Shown piece by piece: positions 24,111-35,439 of a stretch of 64,000 nucleotides of DNA. Within the stretch, counting starts at the first letter, position 1, and the number at the start of each line of letters is the position of its first letter. Under the pieces are notes generated by a model that had not been told where the DNA came from, did no database searches, and was given only the letters and a program-made list of their open reading frames with translations. The position numbers and the translations under genes are program-made. This DNA is from Thereva unica. Lineage: Eukaryota; Arthropoda; Insecta; Diptera; Therevidae. Where the stretch lies: contig OX465283.1 of NCBI GenBank assembly GCA_949987705.1, positions 47,530,953 to 47,594,952 on the forward strand, given 5' to 3'.

Positions 24111-25059
24111 TATACAAATACAAGATAATGTGAAGACTGAGTCCCGTAAGACGGTATTTTAGTGTTAAATATTTGGAAGTGAAGTTAGATAAGTTACTGA
24201 ACTGGAACGCTCAACTTAACTACGTCATCAGCAAATCCACAAGGACCATATGGGCCTGCAAAAGGCTTCTGGGTAAGACATGGGGTCTTACTTACACCAC
24301 AAATGATGTACTGGGTGTACAATAAGACCTGTGGTCACTTATGCTACTATACTTGGGTGGCCCAAGACTAAACAGGTTTCGTCGATCCATAAGTGCAGCA
24401 AACTGCAACGGCTTGCTTGCCTCACCATTACCGGAGCTATGCGGATCTACCCCACAGCTGCAATTCAGGCAATCATTTGATTCGCCCCTTTGCATATCCG
24501 CCGCCATAAGTGCCTTGAGACTTCAGAGACACTGGCCCTATACAGTCAAAGGACACCTGGATATCCTTAACAATATCCCAAACATTTCCATTTTCCGCGT
24601 ATCCGACCATGTGGTTGGCGAACTGCGGTTCCAAAGGAAATTCAGAGCGATTATCCCGGATCGTTCTGAGCTGGTGGAACTTAATCTTCCTGGGGATTCA
24701 AAATATCTCCGCTTACCGGCGGCTCAAAGATGGAACATGGTACATATGGCACAGGGGCTGGTCTCGCAGGACCCAACTCCAAGGTCTCCATTACAATGGG
24801 TAAGTGGCCTTCGGTTTTTCAGACTGAAATACATGCCATTGCGACCTGCGCTAGGCTCAACCTTGAGAAAGGTCTGAAAGGCGCAAACATTAAAACCTTT
24901 TCTGACAGCCAAACTGCCATCAAGTCAATCTCAGCGGGGAAGTTTTCTTCCGTCTCCGAATTTAATAGTAGTGTTCCTAAAACACCCCTCTATTGTAAAC
25001 AAGTAAAACTATCTTTCTCATATAGGAATGTTAGAAGGAGGCCCCATATTATGAAATAA

Positions 25060-27040
25060 ACACGTCAACCGGAACCTTGAAACACTACAATTATTAATAA
25101 ATTAATTATCTCTGGCCTTAGATGAAAATGTAAACTATATAAAAATAAAATAGGCAGATTAGAAAGTATAAATAAAAACAAACAACCAAGCCCAATTTGT
25201 CAACAATCATCGGAAACATCGTGGCTTCCATTAAAGTAAAACTACATTATCTATTAAAAATATGTTTGTTATCTCGCACTGTAAGTCGAAAAGCAGACTT
25301 CAGTAAAATATTCAATTTTATCGGGATTCTAAGTTCGAGGGGAGTCAGAGATCAACAGTACCTACAAAACTTCGAATCCAGTCTTGATTAGATTTTTAGT
25401 ATATCTAAACAAAAATAGTGTAATTTAAGCTTATTTCTGATCCTCTAGAGATTCTAAACTCAACAACTGTGTTTCCAAACCAGCATCTAAAACTATAATG
25501 AAATTTGAGATCAATTGCAAATGATGGGGAGCATCACTCCAAGGCACGTGTGGTTTATGGTGCTTTTGATTATTATCGTATCATGGCGTTTTTAAAAATT
25601 ATTTTACTAAAGTTAGACGAACTTTTAATGTTATCAAATAGCATTTGAGTTGGCTTGCAGTTACAATTCAAAATTACATAAAACAGCGGTCTTTGTAAAA
25701 GTAGTGATATCACCTGATATATAGGAGAGTCATTTTTTAAGCTAATTGATAACATTGGGTAACATTGTTTTTTTTGATTGGTCATGATAATGGCCTCCTG
25801 ATAAGTTGGGTTGCAATCAACTGCAACATAAGCATGTCATAGTTATCAAATCTTATTCGACTATTTTGGAATAAATTTAAGAAACTTTCCATATTTTCTT
25901 GCATTCCTGCCGTTAAAACAATGCAGTCATGAAATCTGGGCAATTGACTCATTTAAAGAATTTAGTCACATCCTACTCTAGACTAGAGTGAAGTTCAAGT
26001 CTCAATTGTCCCAACACTCCGGGAAAGAATTGTTTCGCATTCACTAGTCGTCATTCATTGCATGCAAGCAGCCAGTGACACCGCTGAGCCATGAGCAGGT
26101 GTAGACGGTGTTTTGACGTGTAGAATTATAATATCACGTGCGAAGTTCATTGCATTTTATTGAATCACGTTCGCATGAAAATTAGTATTACTCAATTATT
26201 ATGTTCGATATGGGAAGAAACCACTTCCGACAAAGGCGATGTTGCTAGTGCCATTGGGGCGGACTTTTTCATAGGTGCTTCCGTGATATTATTTTTAATG
26301 TAACTGAATTTTATTTAAGGTGATGAAAAGATGTGGGTTATGTCATTTATGCTTTGAAGGAGACTACAACTACACATATGTTAATGTGTCAAGCTTAATT
26401 CCGTTGAAGACAATGCAGAAAGGGCACTGCATGACTGACATCAGTACTTTTATAATGTAAAATACATTAATTATATTAAACATTGGTCAGCAACTTTTTT
26501 TTTCAATTATTTTGGTGTTCATACAGTACGATAATTTGTTCTGTCCATTTCTTCCGTATTTACACCGTAAGTAGTTGTTTCCGTTTAGAAAAGTTAATTA
26601 ATACTAGAAAGTAATAATTGTGGAGGTTGAAGGGAGAGGAGAGCTATTTCGTATTAGTTCAATCAAATCACGAAATTAATTGAAGTGTTAACTCATTCAC
26701 GTTTTTGTTAATTTTCAGCCAAACGTGACAGACACTTCGTAAAATATTATGTCATTTGTGGTACCCAGTTATGCAGTGATTTCACACTTTTTTATATTTA
26801 TTTTTTCGGTTACAACTATAATTTATTGATTTTTAAAAATATTTTTTTTCCAGTATCATTTTATAGAATTCGCTGTTTCGTCTGATGCATTTTTTCGGGC
26901 TATATTTAATTACTCCTATAATTTATATTTGAATTCCTGTGACCAGAAATTAGTGTAATAATGCTATTACTAATTTGTATGCGTTCTTGGCACAGCAGTT
27001 AACCGTTAAATCTGTCTATGGAGAGTGAATGTTGTCTCAT
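25060..27040. other. Unassigned AT-rich stretch
   Basis: No recognisable coding region or element ends. Frames are short and low-complexity. Confidence 0.35.
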
Positions 27041-27049
27041 TTCAAAACT

Positions 27050-27875
27050 TAATCCAATAGCTCTTCATTGACTTTAAAGCCTCCAATAACCGAACAGAAG
27101 AAATTTGCAAGTTCAAGATCAACTTTAGCAAATGCGAGTCGATCCTTTTCCTGACTAATCTAAACAGAGCTTCACGGGAGGTGAAGATGAACTGGAAAAT
27201 TTCCGAATTTTGAACAATGATGGACAATCATTGGAAAATAAATCGGTAGTGAAATACCTTGGGCTTTGGCTGGACCAACACTAATATTTCAATAGAAATG
27301 TAGATGTTACTCCTGCCAAAGCAAATAAGGCTTTCCGCATGACAAAAACGCTTTTTTATAGCAGACACCTTGGCCCACGGATTAAAGTGATCTACTAACA
27401 AGCCTTGGTCAGACCGATTTTTGGAGAAAGAGGCGCAGTCCGGCAAGAAAACTCGCCGTTAACTCCTTAAGAGTGGCGCGTTCAATTTCCTCTCAGTGTA
27501 TGGCTTAGTAATGGCTAAGGGCGTCCTTAAAAGACCAATTACAATGCTTCCGCACCGTTCCGATCCATTCTGAAAAAGTTGAAATTTATTCAACTTCTTC
27601 GATCCTATCCGTGAGTACCATTGGAACCACCTTTCCGAACTGCCATATCAGCTCTAAGCAAAGTTCGAATTTTAACTTTGAGAGTTTAGCGGATCGGTAT
27701 GGAACGGATGCATTGTACTTGGCCCTTAAGCTTTTACGGACGCCCGAATCTGGTTTCACTAAGTTCCAATCCAACAATGTTCTATAGGACAAAGCATTTG
27801 TTAAGAGGATCGACAACTTCACGATCAAGTTGATTCGAAACCACATTGCTGGAGCGATTATTCGGGGATCGTTCT
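27050..27875 (+). pseudogene. jockey-like non-LTR relic, RT thumb to 3' region
   Basis: The plus strand reads C-K-F-K-I-N-F-S-K-C-E-S-I, then V-V-K-Y-L-G-L-W-L-D-Q-H and A-K-A-N-K-A-F. Next is Y-S-R-H-L-G-P-R-I-K-V-I-Y, then A-L-V-R-P-I-F-G-E. These correspond to the K-Y-L-G-V-x-L-D and L-I-R-P-I-L-T-Y-G blocks after the YADD box in jockey-type RTs. Further decayed coding follows to about 27870, where a minus-strand LINE tail abuts it directly. Only the C-terminal third of the ORF remains and it contains stops. Confidence 0.7.
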
Positions 27876-27880
27876 ACCCG

Positions 27881-27960
27881 TTATTATTATTATTCTTGTT
27901 GAGGGGCGCTTTAGCGGGCACTGCGACCTATTTGTTTGGTCTATTGTGCCATCCCCTTCT
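27881..27960 (-). repeat. 3' UTR and (TAA)n tail of the 28-kb LINE
   Basis: On the minus strand the ORF stop near 27961 is followed by about 65 bp of UTR and an AATAATAATAATAA tail. Such TAA-type tails are typical of I-clade elements. The tail joins directly to the older jockey relic, marking the insertion point. Confidence 0.7.
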
Positions 27961-29502
27961 TTAAAAACCATCAAGGTTAAGGCTTCTTAGGTAGCCTAAA
28001 ACTGATTTAGGGTTGCTGTCCCAAATCTCCCTGGGAGTAAGGAAATCACGATGGAGAAGGCTCAGTCTTTTCCTCGCTGTAGCCTCACAGTCGCACATCA
28101 AGTGCTCCGCGGTTTCGGGAGCTGTCCCGCAGAATCGACAGCCAGAGTCGGCCACCAGTCCTATTTTGTTTAGGTGATAGTTAAGCGAACAGTGGCCCGT
28201 CAGGAGCTCTGTTATTATTTTTAGATCCCACCTCTTGAGATTTAAAAGTTTGCCCGCCTTAGCTTTATCGATTTGGATGAATCTTTTAGCTTGACGAGCA
28301 CCCTGGGTCCTAGACCAGCTTTGAAGAAACATCTGGTCAACCCAATTCTTTAAGGCCATTTTTACGTGGCAGCTTGCTAAGCTACAGAAAGGTTCCGGAC
28401 CAATAGGTAATGAGTTTGCGCCTGCTCTAGCCAGGCTATCGGCAATCTCATTACCAATGTGACCTTCGTGGCCCGGAATCCACATCAGCGTGACACTATT
28501 GTTCCTGCTGAGGAATTTCAGGGATTGAAGACAATCCAGGACAGTCTTTGATGACACTCTGTGCGATCTAATGGCCAGCAGTGCAGCTTGACTGTCCGAG
28601 AAAATAACAATGTTAGAGCTATTTGGAGCTCTATTAATACAAGTCTGAGCACACACCTGGATGGCGAGTACCTCAGCCTGAAAAACAGTGGGGGTAGTGC
28701 CCAGAGCCATGGATATTTTGCTCCTTGGGCCATAAACACCCAGCCCTACCCCTTTATCGGTTTTGGAACCATCTGTGTACCAAAAGGCCGTGCTTCCTCT
28801 AAAGAGAGGCCTGCCATGTTGCCACTCTGACCTACTTCGAATAATCGTCGTAAACGGTTTGTCAAAGTCAAGAGTAGCAGGAATGGTATCGGACAAAGAT
28901 ATCATTGGCTCCAAGTTCAGCTCCTTGAGGATCGATAAATGATCCAGCAGGTCTCCTGGCTTAAAGGAGAATAGCTCCCGTAGACGCAGTACCCCTGCCA
29001 GAGCCTCTTTTTTCACCACCAGGTGTAGCGGAGGAAGGTTCAGTAGAGCCTCCATAGCCACAGTCGGACAGGTGCTTTTGGCCCCTGTGATACCAAGACA
29101 GGCCAGTCTTTGCACCCTGGCCAGCTTAATCATAGCACCCTTTTGTTTGGTCTTAGCCCACCATGCGATGGATGCATATGTGATCATGGGCCTTACGACC
29201 GTAGTGTATAGCCAAAACATTAACTTAGGTTTAAGACCCCAGGTTTTTCCCACGAATTGGCGACAAACATGGAGAGATGCAGTTGCCTTGGCAGTTACTC
29301 TCTCAATTTGAGATTTCCAGGAGAGCTTTTGATCCAGGATTATGCCTAGATATTTAGCCTCATTTGAGAAACCTATTTCTTTGCCGTCCACAGAGGGAGC
29401 TTTTAAATTTAGCTTCCTTCTATTAGTAAACGGTACGATGACAGTTTTTTGTGGGTTAATACCCAGATTCTTGCTACGGCACCAGCTATGCACATGTGAC
29501 AA
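27961..29502 (-). CDS. 5'-truncated I/R1-type LINE ORF2: RT C-terminus, RNase H and Cys-His tail (open frame)
   Basis: The 513 codons are uninterrupted. In order: the region just after the YADD box (W-C-R-S-K-N-L-G-I-N-P-Q-K-T, residues about 7-20); the thumb with K-Y-L-G-I-I-L-D (about 50-57) and G-K-T-W-G-L; and an RNase H domain with Y-T-D-G-S-K-T-D (about 240), F-Q-A-E-V-L-A-I, F-S-D-S-Q-A-A-L and W-I-P-G-H-E-G-H-I-G-N-E-I-A-D. The RNase H catalytic D, E, D and His/Asp are thus all present. A C-terminal zinc-type motif C-R-F-C-x8-H-x3-C-x-C follows. The first 60-70% of a normal ORF2 (endonuclease, RT fingers and palm) is absent at a clean break at 29502, typical of incomplete reverse transcription. 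It cannot transpose alone. The open frame suggests a fairly recent copy. Its relative at 51930-53830 shows what is missing. Confidence 0.85.
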   Translation of the reverse strand: MSHVHSWCRSKNLGINPQKTVIVPFTNRRKLNLKAPSVDGKEIGFSNEAKYLGIILDQKLSWKSQIERVTAKATASLHVCRQFVGKTWGLKPKLMFWLYTTVVRPMITYASIAWWAKTKQKGAMIKLARVQRLACLGITGAKSTCPTVAMEALLNLPPLHLVVKKEALAGVLRLRELFSFKPGDLLDHLSILKELNLEPMISLSDTIPATLDFDKPFTTIIRSRSEWQHGRPLFRGSTAFWYTDGSKTDKGVGLGVYGPRSKISMALGTTPTVFQAEVLAIQVCAQTCINRAPNSSNIVIFSDSQAALLAIRSHRVSSKTVLDCLQSLKFLSRNNSVTLMWIPGHEGHIGNEIADSLARAGANSLPIGPEPFCSLASCHVKMALKNWVDQMFLQSWSRTQGARQAKRFIQIDKAKAGKLLNLKRWDLKIITELLTGHCSLNYHLNKIGLVADSGCRFCGTAPETAEHLMCDCEATARKRLSLLHRDFLTPREIWDSNPKSVLGYLRSLNLDGF

Positions 29503-29504
29503 AG

Positions 29505-30080
29505 TTCAGTCATTAAGGTAACTGATATCAGTTTTCAGTGAAAATAATAATTTCTGCCTTATTTCAGACAGAATTCTGTCTAAAAATCATTGTTCAGTCT
29601 CCTTTCAGTCCCTTTTCAGTCTTATATTTTTACCCGGGCTATATTCCCCCTGGATTCTTAATAGCTGGTACAAGATAGATCAGGCTCTCCTCTCTTCTAT
29701 CATTTAAAACGCAACGGGTGTAATAAACGCTATGCGTCCAGCCACGATGAAGTGCAGATTCGAGATTTCCTGAGGTTCAGCACTCGGAAAGGGATAAGAG
29801 AGACGCCTCCAATGCTAGCACTTGGTATTGGTGGTTGGAGCACATATAAATGTTGCGTATTCGCCCTACAGAATAATATAAATTAGTATTACTTAGAGAC
29901 CAGTTTTTTTTTCTAAAGGATTAGCTTAGACTGGAATGGCGCTGGAATGGGCAAACTGAAATGAAGAAGTGAACTCTCAAAATTTTTAATGACCACAACG
30001 AATGATCCAGTCTAGCACTGGACGATATGATCCAGCCTAGCACTGGACTGGATTGACTCGCTGGATTACTGGACTGGAAT
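29505..30080. repeat. CAGT-rich low-complexity patches
   Basis: At 29505-29630 CAGT/ACTG and TCAGTC phrases recur with a palindromic CAGACAGAATTCTGTCT. At 29990-30075 GATCCAGYCTAGCACTGGAC repeats almost twice, followed by CTGGATTACTGGACTGG. The intervening sequence has no coding motif. The patches resemble 12186-12390 in word use. Confidence 0.45.
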
Positions 30081-30309
30081 AATGTGAATAATGCATTATA
30101 AGAAATATTGATGCTTAAATTGGCCTCATTTGGTGCTTATTTGCTACTTTTCGCTAAAGCTCAATTACTTCCAATGCGCCCAAAAATGTGGTTTGATATC
30201 CTAAATCTGGAATCTTGAAAATTAACGTGAATAACAAAAGTGAATGATACACAAAAAAATTATTGAAGATCAAAGTGTACGAATGCCCCCCAAAAATACA
30301 GACTTCTTC

Positions 30310-30740
30310 TTACATGGCGCTATAGCTCTTGTAGGACTCGAGCCTCTCGATGTTTCGTCTTCGAGTCGTGTTTACGTCTTGCTAGTTCTCTCCAGTTTGT
30401 TATATGAAATATTCGTATATTTTCTAGGGCATCATCCATCCGTCTATTTCTTGGTCGTCCTTCTTTACCTTCTTTTTCCTACTTCGGGCTAGCATCCTTT
30501 CTTCCGAAGCTCGTACGTAATGTGTACAAGCCAAAGTAGTCTGCAAAATCTTATCTGTCGTCATAGATTTTTCAAATTCTTCATCAGTTTAATGAGCTAT
30601 TACTTTTAGTATACCCTAAAAGGATCAAATATTCTTCTTAGGATTTTCCTTTCGAAGATTTTGAGCTGATTGGTTTGGTCTAAAGACCTGCCTTGGTGGA
30701 GGGATGCCATGATAATAATGAATGCTACAGCTTGTTAATG
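30310..30740 (-). pseudogene. RTE-like non-LTR relic, C-terminal end
   Basis: On the minus strand the degraded frame passes through K-R-R-I-L-F-D-P and L-K-S-M-T-T-D-K-I-L. It then reads L-A-C-T-H-Y-V-R-A-S-E-E-R-M and a basic R-S-R-K-K-K. It ends at D-I-R-I-F-H-I-T-N-W-R-E-L-A-R-R. This is the order of the extreme C-terminus of insect endonuclease-RT proteins (G-R-P-x-x-R-W-x-D-D-V then N-W-R-x-L-A). The plus-strand frame at 30244-30492 is its shadow. Confidence 0.55.
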
Positions 30741-30744
30741 AGGC

Positions 30745-31710
30745 AAACATATCTTCATAAATGTGCTACGGTCTTTCCATGAGCTTAATAAATTGCTAAC
30801 AAAATTCTTTTAACACTTGCCATAAAAAATTGTTTATTTCTTTAAGCAATTACCTGAAAGGATTTCCGCACATGACGTGTTTGTTCCCCAATCTAAATCA
30901 CTTATATGTTTGGTGTAAAACTTTTATATAAAATATAAAACTATCTTCAATCCCTACAAGTGTCTTCGATCACCGCAAACAAGTGTTTCTAATTAAACAT
31001 TAGTAGCATTTTTCATTTTATTATCTTCGAAAATTGTTCTGGTATCACCAGGTGTTACAAAAGGCATAATTAAATATAACCATCATTTGCAACAAAGAAA
31101 ATGATTTTATTGTCTAACTGAAACAAAAGGGTTTCTCACAAAAACTAAAACACAGTATAATTTTTGTTGCAAATTTTAAAAAGCACTTTAAATTTTAATT
31201 ATGAACAAAAATCACTAAAAAAAATTGTTCTAAACCATTACTTAATAAAACTAATTTTAATTATGACAACAAAATTGATTCGCGTCTTTTGCTTGCACCG
31301 GGCATTTGTCAATTGCAGAATATTTTACATTTACGGCCTTATATCACCTGTTACTAAAAGAAATTACTACAAAATCAACCGATTCCAGATTCAGTTATCC
31401 GGTGTAATTCGCATTTCTTGTTCAACCCAAGCGCTATAAAAAAACAGATGTTCAATTGTCACGAGCCTTTTTGCATTGCATTCACTTCATACGAAGTTCT
31501 GAAATTCGCAATTGTTTATGATAATAACAACAAATGAATGCACTTATCCCACTTTTTTTACCTTTGTTTTATTCTTATTTTGTTTAACTTTTCTGTTATC
31601 TAACCGGATGTTGATGGTGCACTTTTTTTGTGTTATATTTCACTTGTAATTGAAAAATCATACTTCTAGGATTTCTTCCATATCTTCGTTGCTGTGTCTG
31701 AAAAATGTTG
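30745..31710. other. Unassigned AT-rich stretch
   Basis: No gene, element end or repeat structure that I can support. Confidence 0.35.
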
Positions 31711-31714
31711 TGTT

Positions 31715-31900
31715 TGTGCAAACAGCCCCACCAAAAGTGACAACAAAATTACAATAAAAACGACTGTCAGCACACCAAATAAGTTGTCGTTTATGTCAGC
31801 AGATTTTAGATGACAGGAATCGACTATCAGAACGTCGTTGTAATAGCTTCACTTCTTATGACAGCAAATTCGACTTTCAGCAAAGGGGCCACTAACTGAC
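31715..31900. mobile_element. Small MITE sharing a terminus with the 33-kb hairpin
   Basis: The right end, read on the minus strand, is GTGGCCCCTTTGCTGAAAGTCG. This matches the left end of the hairpin element at about 32980 (ATGGCCCCTGTGCTGAATGTCG). The left end near 31725 has AACAGCCCC. The interior repeats CGACTNTCAG at three or four spacings. Borders are approximate. Confidence 0.45.
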
Positions 31901-32975
31901 TCGCTTCATAATTTGAATGTGTCAGATCAATGGGTTACGACGATTAAGTTCGCACATTCCCCCAAACAAAACAAGGTAGGTAAGCTATTGATTTCTTTAT
32001 GACAGCCTTCGGGGGTTGTCGTCTTTCTAACTCCTCTTGAGTATCGCTTCAAAATGTAAGACCAGAGTAGAAATTCATCAGAACAACTAAACGACTTAGC
32101 AATACTTACCCCTTTTACAATACTACTGTTATATAACTTTAAATGTGGTGATCTTAGAGTTATCCAATGATCTGGGCGCATTTACATATGCTGGCTAAAC
32201 CCAAAAATCAAACCCCGATCTATACTTTGGACCTATAGGACCGCGTTTGACCTACGGTTGCTGAGGTGTTTCTCTAGTGTGGTTAAATAAAGCAAAACTA
32301 TTTTAAAAATTAAAAAAAAAAGTATATTTTTTTATTATTTATATTAACAAAAATAATTTAAAATGTTAACTGAGAAACTACGCTAGTTTCTTAGACTCAT
32401 TGTTATATTATTAAACAAACGCAGAAAAAATCAACACGCGCATGCCTAACATGATAATAAATTGCTCTAGTACATTTTGTTATTTAAATGTGTTTAAATA
32501 TCGGTTGTAGAAAAAGTCCCGAAAATTGTGTTACATACTTACAGGAGGTGCTAAAATATACCGTACGTGGTACATTTTTTCTGGAAGAAATAACCTTTAA
32601 GATAACACAAATTTTTATGAATGCTAATCATAACCAAAAAATGTAAAATATGAAATTCTTCTCAATTTTTTAAAACTTAAATTTTTCAATTTTTGGGTTT
32701 TTTTGTATTACTGCTGCTAAAAATGTCTTGATTTGGCAAACTTAAAAATATTTTTTTCTAGTTTTTGTTACCTGTTTGAACTGTTACCTGTTTGAACTTA
32801 AATTAAATAAGTAGCCAAACATATAAACTGGGCATCCGTGAGAAGAAGTACTTAGGATCAACAATGACAAGCGTGAGAAGAGCTAGAAGATATCAGTGAA
32901 ATCACTGAAATAGGTGACTTAAAAACAAATAATAATAATAATAATTTATTATAGGATAGTACACAATAGTCTATT
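31901..32975. other. Mostly unassigned, with a small possible LINE scrap and (AAT)n
   Basis: At 32835-32925 the phrase K-K-Y-L-G-S-T-M-T-S resembles the F-K-Y-L-G-S block of RTE-type RTs. It is followed by an AATAATAATAATAAT run at 32929-32945, which could be a tail. Otherwise AT-rich with nothing recognised. Confidence 0.3.
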
Positions 32976-32979
32976 GATT

Positions 32980-33205
32980 ATGGCCCCTGTGCTGAATGTC
33001 GAGTCGTGATTTGCGACAAGTTTTTTGAGTTGAAGAAAGTGGCGTTTCAGACGAATTGCGACTTTCAGCAATCACTCGCACTTAGCACTTTCACTCTAGG
33101 CCACTATGCTGAAAGTCGCAATTCGTCTGAAACGCCACTTTCTTCAACTCAAAAAACTTGTCGCAAATCACGACTCGACATTCAGCACCGAAAAAACAGG
33201 GCATT
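32980..33205. mobile_element. Perfect long hairpin (81-bp arms, 36-bp loop), MITE-like
   Basis: Positions 32990-33070 and 33107-33187 are exact inverted copies with no mismatch, separated by 36 bp. Just outside are GGCCCCTG on the left and CAGGGCATTA on the right, an imperfect extension of the same inversion. The word TGCTGAAWGTCG appears at all four arm ends. The terminus is shared with the element at 31.7-31.9 kb, so it is most likely a palindromic MITE rather than a gene. Transcripts would fold into a perfect double strand. Confidence 0.75.
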
Positions 33206-35050
33206 AAGGAACTAAAACGTTCACGGATTTTTATTGCAGGGAACATTCATTCAACAAGAAAAAACTGCGGAGTGCTATTAAACTAGAGGGTGGAAATTGG
33301 AGATAGGGGGCAACATTCTTTTTTCCTTTTTTGCTTCTTTGCCTATATGTTTTTTGGGGTCAAAGATAGGTTATGAAAAAGAGTAGATAAAATTTCCTTC
33401 GAAAAAAATTTTTTGGTTAAAAATTGACCGAAATATGGCCACTTGAACATAGCTTCTTTTTTATTTTTACACTTTACTCCGGGAAAGTTAGCATTTTAAA
33501 GAGGCAAAACTCCAAAATGGCTGAAAATTGAACCACAGCGGAATCAGTCACACGGAATTTTTAAGAAAACAATTTCAAATCACAAAAAACATGGAGTTTT
33601 CCTCGTATCTCGGTTTCTATAGCTCGAACCTTGAATAACTTCGAAAGGGTTAAGTTTACAAAAAATGACAAGAGTGCTTTTTGTAGGCAAAAACCTTTCG
33701 TACTGACTGATCAATTTTTTTCTCGAAAATACCAGTTTTTGAGTGAAATTTTTGGCCCAAAAGTGATTTTTTGATAATTTTGACCTGGAATAACTTTCAA
33801 ATGGTTATTCGTGTCAACATTTCCGTAGGAACTAAACTTATAAAGAATTTCATTGTCAACATTTTGAGCCCTTGCACGGGATTGTATGAACTATAGTTAT
33901 GCATTTAGGCCCGAGTTCAGTAGTTCGGTAGATGAATTTGTTTGACAGCAGCATCTCTGTGTTTTGTTTGTGATTTGTGCCGTTAGTCAAAAATTCTACT
34001 CAACCTCAACTCAACTATTCAACTTATACTCAAAAGGGGAAATGTGTATTTTAAATCTTTAAAACGGCGAAAATGTATATTTTTTGTAGACAATGGCATT
34101 ACCTTCAAACTTTGTAAGAACTATTTTATGATAAGACTTAGAGTTTAAGAGATATGTAATTGCAAAAAAACTTATTTTTTCTGATCTTTTGAATAAAAAT
34201 TTTTTCTCTACCCGATTGTTGGAGCAATGCGACAATTTTCAGCTATTCCCAATTTTTGCGGCAGCTGAATGTCTATTTTGGCTGAACTATGCCTGTCTAT
34301 CAAGAGTATAAAAAAACCTGAGTGCACCTGTTCATCAATGCAACAAATGGACTGAAAGGGTTAAAATAAATGTGTTCCTGTGTCCCTTGATATTCGTGGG
34401 TTAAGTTTGGGTGCAGGGATATACAGATAGCATAGAAGAATATCTATGAACCCTAGGTATAAGAAATTCGAAACTTCAAGACAGGGACCGACAATCGTAG
34501 AGGACGATGTTGCACGATGCCAAGGTCAATAACAGGCAGTGGAGCTAGTTATGATCTTTGCGTGCAGGTACATATACACGCTCATACCAAGAGTAGTGGG
34601 ACATTTTAGAAGTTGGACATTTCAATAAATTGAGCAGTCAGTGCAAGTTATCGTCGTGTATGGGATAAATGTACTGCCGAAGATAAGTCCTGCTCAAGTC
34701 CTACCGTATGGAATCTGTTAATCAAAAAGCTCACAAGAGCTATTCTAACTATGTATAGTAGGTTATAAATTTTGTCGAGATTGTTTTTCGATAAAAATAA
34801 AGACAGTAATTACACATATACCTCTTGAATCCGCCACTGGTTTACATCCCGCAAAAGCAGGGTAGCTTTTTTGAGTGAATGGTGGCGCGCTCAATTTCAA
34901 TATCCAGTGGACATAGAGTCTAACTTTAAAACTTACGGTTACTTACATATTTACACCTGCACTGCCTGGCCACTACTAGCCCAATGGACTCAAACACATC
35001 AGGAATTGTGGTACGGTCAATATGGCTTACAGCCATTCAGGGTTTAGTTT
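33206..35050. other. Non-coding repeat-like stretch
   Basis: Long runs reminiscent of non-coding interiors of DNA transposons (TTTTTGTAGNCAAAANCCTTTCG, AATAACTTTCAAATGG, AGAGTTTAAGAGATATG), but no ends could be matched. The part at 34320-35040 is more balanced in composition and also unassigned. Confidence 0.35.
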
Positions 35051-35054
35051 ATTT

Positions 35055-35350
35055 GTCTATAGGCCAGTCATTGAAAGAACATCAAGAGCTGTTCAGGAAG
35101 CTTTCACCCAGATTCAGTAGGAGGCACGAAAACTGGGACTGAATATCAACGAAAGCAAAGCAAAGTGCATGGTGGCCTCGTCTGCAAGAACAGCTTGTGG
35201 ACCTACAATCAAGGTAGAGGAGCGCGAATTTGAAGTAGTAAAATCATTTACCTAACTTACTATACTTTTTCAAAGATCTTCAAATCCAAGCAGATTAAGA
35301 TTATGGTGCTACCGGTACTCACATTTTCATTGCAGACTTGGGTGCTTTCT
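35055..35350 (+). pseudogene. RTE-like RT fragment (post-YADD region)
   Basis: The plus strand reads V-Q-E-A-F-T-Q-I, then A-R-K-L-G-L-N-I-N-E-S-K-A-K-C-M, E-F-E-V-V-K-S-F-T and, after a shift, a remnant of the L-R-P-V-L-x-Y block. This is the segment directly after the catalytic box in RTE-type proteins. A likely continuation lies at 35765-35930, with the A-G-H-L block and G-V-D-Q-D-A-L-S-L-G. It appears separated from this part by the inserted LINE tail at 35440-35760. Confidence 0.6.
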
Positions 35351-35439
35351 GCAAACCACATACTGTAGAGTACAACGGGTGGTATCTTGATATAAAGTAG
35401 ATGTCAGTCAGAAATCTCCTGCCTACACGGCAACTTTTT

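Larger units (their letters stand above)
21590..25030 (+). pseudogene. Non-LTR retrotransposon (I/R1/LOA-type with RNase H), decayed and split by two insertions
   Basis: Coding pieces in order: the linker before RT with K-V-P-W-W-N-D-R-L and Y-K-K-E-L-R-R-S-R-R at 21790-22130; RT motif A as I-E-G-V-F-D-N-T-G-Y-D-S at 23390; motif B as K-G-S-P-R-G-G-V-L-S-P-L-L-W at 23545; and motif C G-Y-A-D-D-L-A-I-I intact at 23645. The thumb block G-K-T-W-G-L and L-Q-R-L-A-C-L-T-I-T-G-A lies around 24270-24440. RNase H pieces V-F-Q-T-E-I-H-A-I and F-S-D-S-Q-T-A-I lie at 24810-24920. Stops and shifts abound. A TIR element (22133-22929) and a SINE-like piece (about 23740-24110) break the coding match, showing that they arrived later. 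The RNase H end and Cys-His tail are lost. Confidence 0.8.

Noticed and set aside
30244..30492. Hydrophobic 82-codon plus-strand frame resembling a membrane protein
   Set aside because: It is the antisense shadow of an RTE C-terminal relic.
32990..33187. microRNA precursor
   Set aside because: Arms are far too long and perfectly paired, and the ends match a transposon terminus, so a MITE is the better reading.
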